Below are positions 5,767-5,934 of a stretch of 5,934 nucleotides of DNA, one piece after another. A model generated the notes under the pieces. That model ran no database searches and was not told the DNA's origin. It saw only the letters and a list, made by a program, of their open reading frames with translations. Each line of letters opens with the position of its first letter. The stretch's first letter is position 1. Made by a program: the position numbers and the translations under genes. The stretch covers positions 1 through 5,934 of the forward strand of contig JAJYSW010000202.1 in NCBI GenBank assembly GCA_021793335.1, written 5' to 3'. The stretch comes from Actinomycetes bacterium. GTDB taxonomy: Bacteria; Actinomycetota; Actinomycetes; Mycobacteriales; Micromonosporaceae.

Positions 5767-5934
5767 AAGAAGACGAGATTCGCTTACCGGACCGAACCCG
5801 GCCGATCAACATCAAGCCGGGCAGTATGATCCATGTCCTGACCGACTGGACCGGCCTGCCATGCGGGCGTGGCCCTACCCTCAAGTCCCACCTCGAAATC
5901 CTCGATTCGTCGCGACCGGGCCGGGGCCGCGTAT
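5736..5934 (+). CDS. Possible start of an unrecognised gene, cut by the right window edge
   Basis: The frame is open from the previous stop (5648) to the end of the window. Possible starts are GTG at 5736 and ATG at 5826, neither with a clear ribosome binding site. From about 5766 the translation looks protein-like (EEDEIRLPDRTRPINIKPGS, then MIHVLTDWTGLPCGRG and LKSHLEILDSS), and codon third positions favour G or C. The codon TTA at 5784, rare in high-GC actinobacteria, lies in the part before the ATG. GTG 5736 lies within the loop of the inverted repeat, which makes the ATG more plausible. I recognise no family. It may also be non-coding spacer. Confidence 0.25.
   Translation, partial: MRSSAQRARAEEDEIRLPDRTRPINIKPGSMIHVLTDWTGLPCGRGPTLKSHLEILDSSRPGRGRV

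Noticed and set aside
5695..5808. Minus-strand tail frame ending at 5695 that looks like the C-terminus of a protein
   Set aside because: It is closed upstream by a stop at 5806-5808, has no start codon, and most of it is the Pro/Ala/Gly translation of the GC-rich inverted repeat.
5646..5934. Stop-codon readthrough extending the siderophore-interacting protein
   Set aside because: The protein already ends at its usual family C-terminus just after the GYWRLGHNEDAW motif, and no readthrough signal is visible.
1..5934. CRISPR array, insertion sequence, transposase or phage genes
   Set aside because: No regularly spaced repeats, terminal inverted repeats with a transposase, or phage-like proteins are seen in any frame.

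Overview
This window is most likely from a high-GC Gram-positive bacterium of the Actinobacteria. The base composition is strongly GC-rich throughout, with G or C in most third codon positions. The nitrate reductase subunits resemble the actinobacterial versions more than those of enterobacteria, by eye and from memory. The genus cannot be fixed from the sequence alone.

Positions 1-4636 hold a respiratory nitrate reductase operon in the order narG-narH-narJ-narI, all on the + strand. narG is cut by the left edge, so only its C-terminal 516 codons are present. narH, narJ and narI are complete. Each junction is an overlap: TGATG between narG and narH, GTGA between narH and narJ, and ATGA between narJ and narI. 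The arrangement predicts one transcript and coupled translation. NarG holds the molybdenum catalytic centre, NarH the iron-sulfur relay, NarI the membrane di-heme quinol oxidase, and NarJ is the chaperone that matures NarG. Together they couple quinol oxidation, probably menaquinol, to nitrate reduction to nitrite.

Positions 4637-4832 form a spacer. It contains a weak 38-codon minus-strand open frame, a 12-bp palindrome, and, just before the next gene, a sequence resembling the iron box bound by DtxR/IdeR/DmdR-type repressors.

Positions 4833-5648 encode a complete siderophore-interacting protein (SIP-family flavin-dependent ferric-siderophore reductase) on the + strand. It probably has its own iron-controlled promoter and is not part of the nar operon.

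Positions 5649-5934 hold a strong 13-bp GC-rich inverted repeat, a likely terminator for the siderophore gene, followed by an unassigned open + frame that runs off the right edge. I saw no tRNA, rRNA, CRISPR array, insertion sequence or attachment site. The window is mostly a conventional respiratory operon. I do not see a convincing novel system, and the points worth a second look lie in the two spacers.
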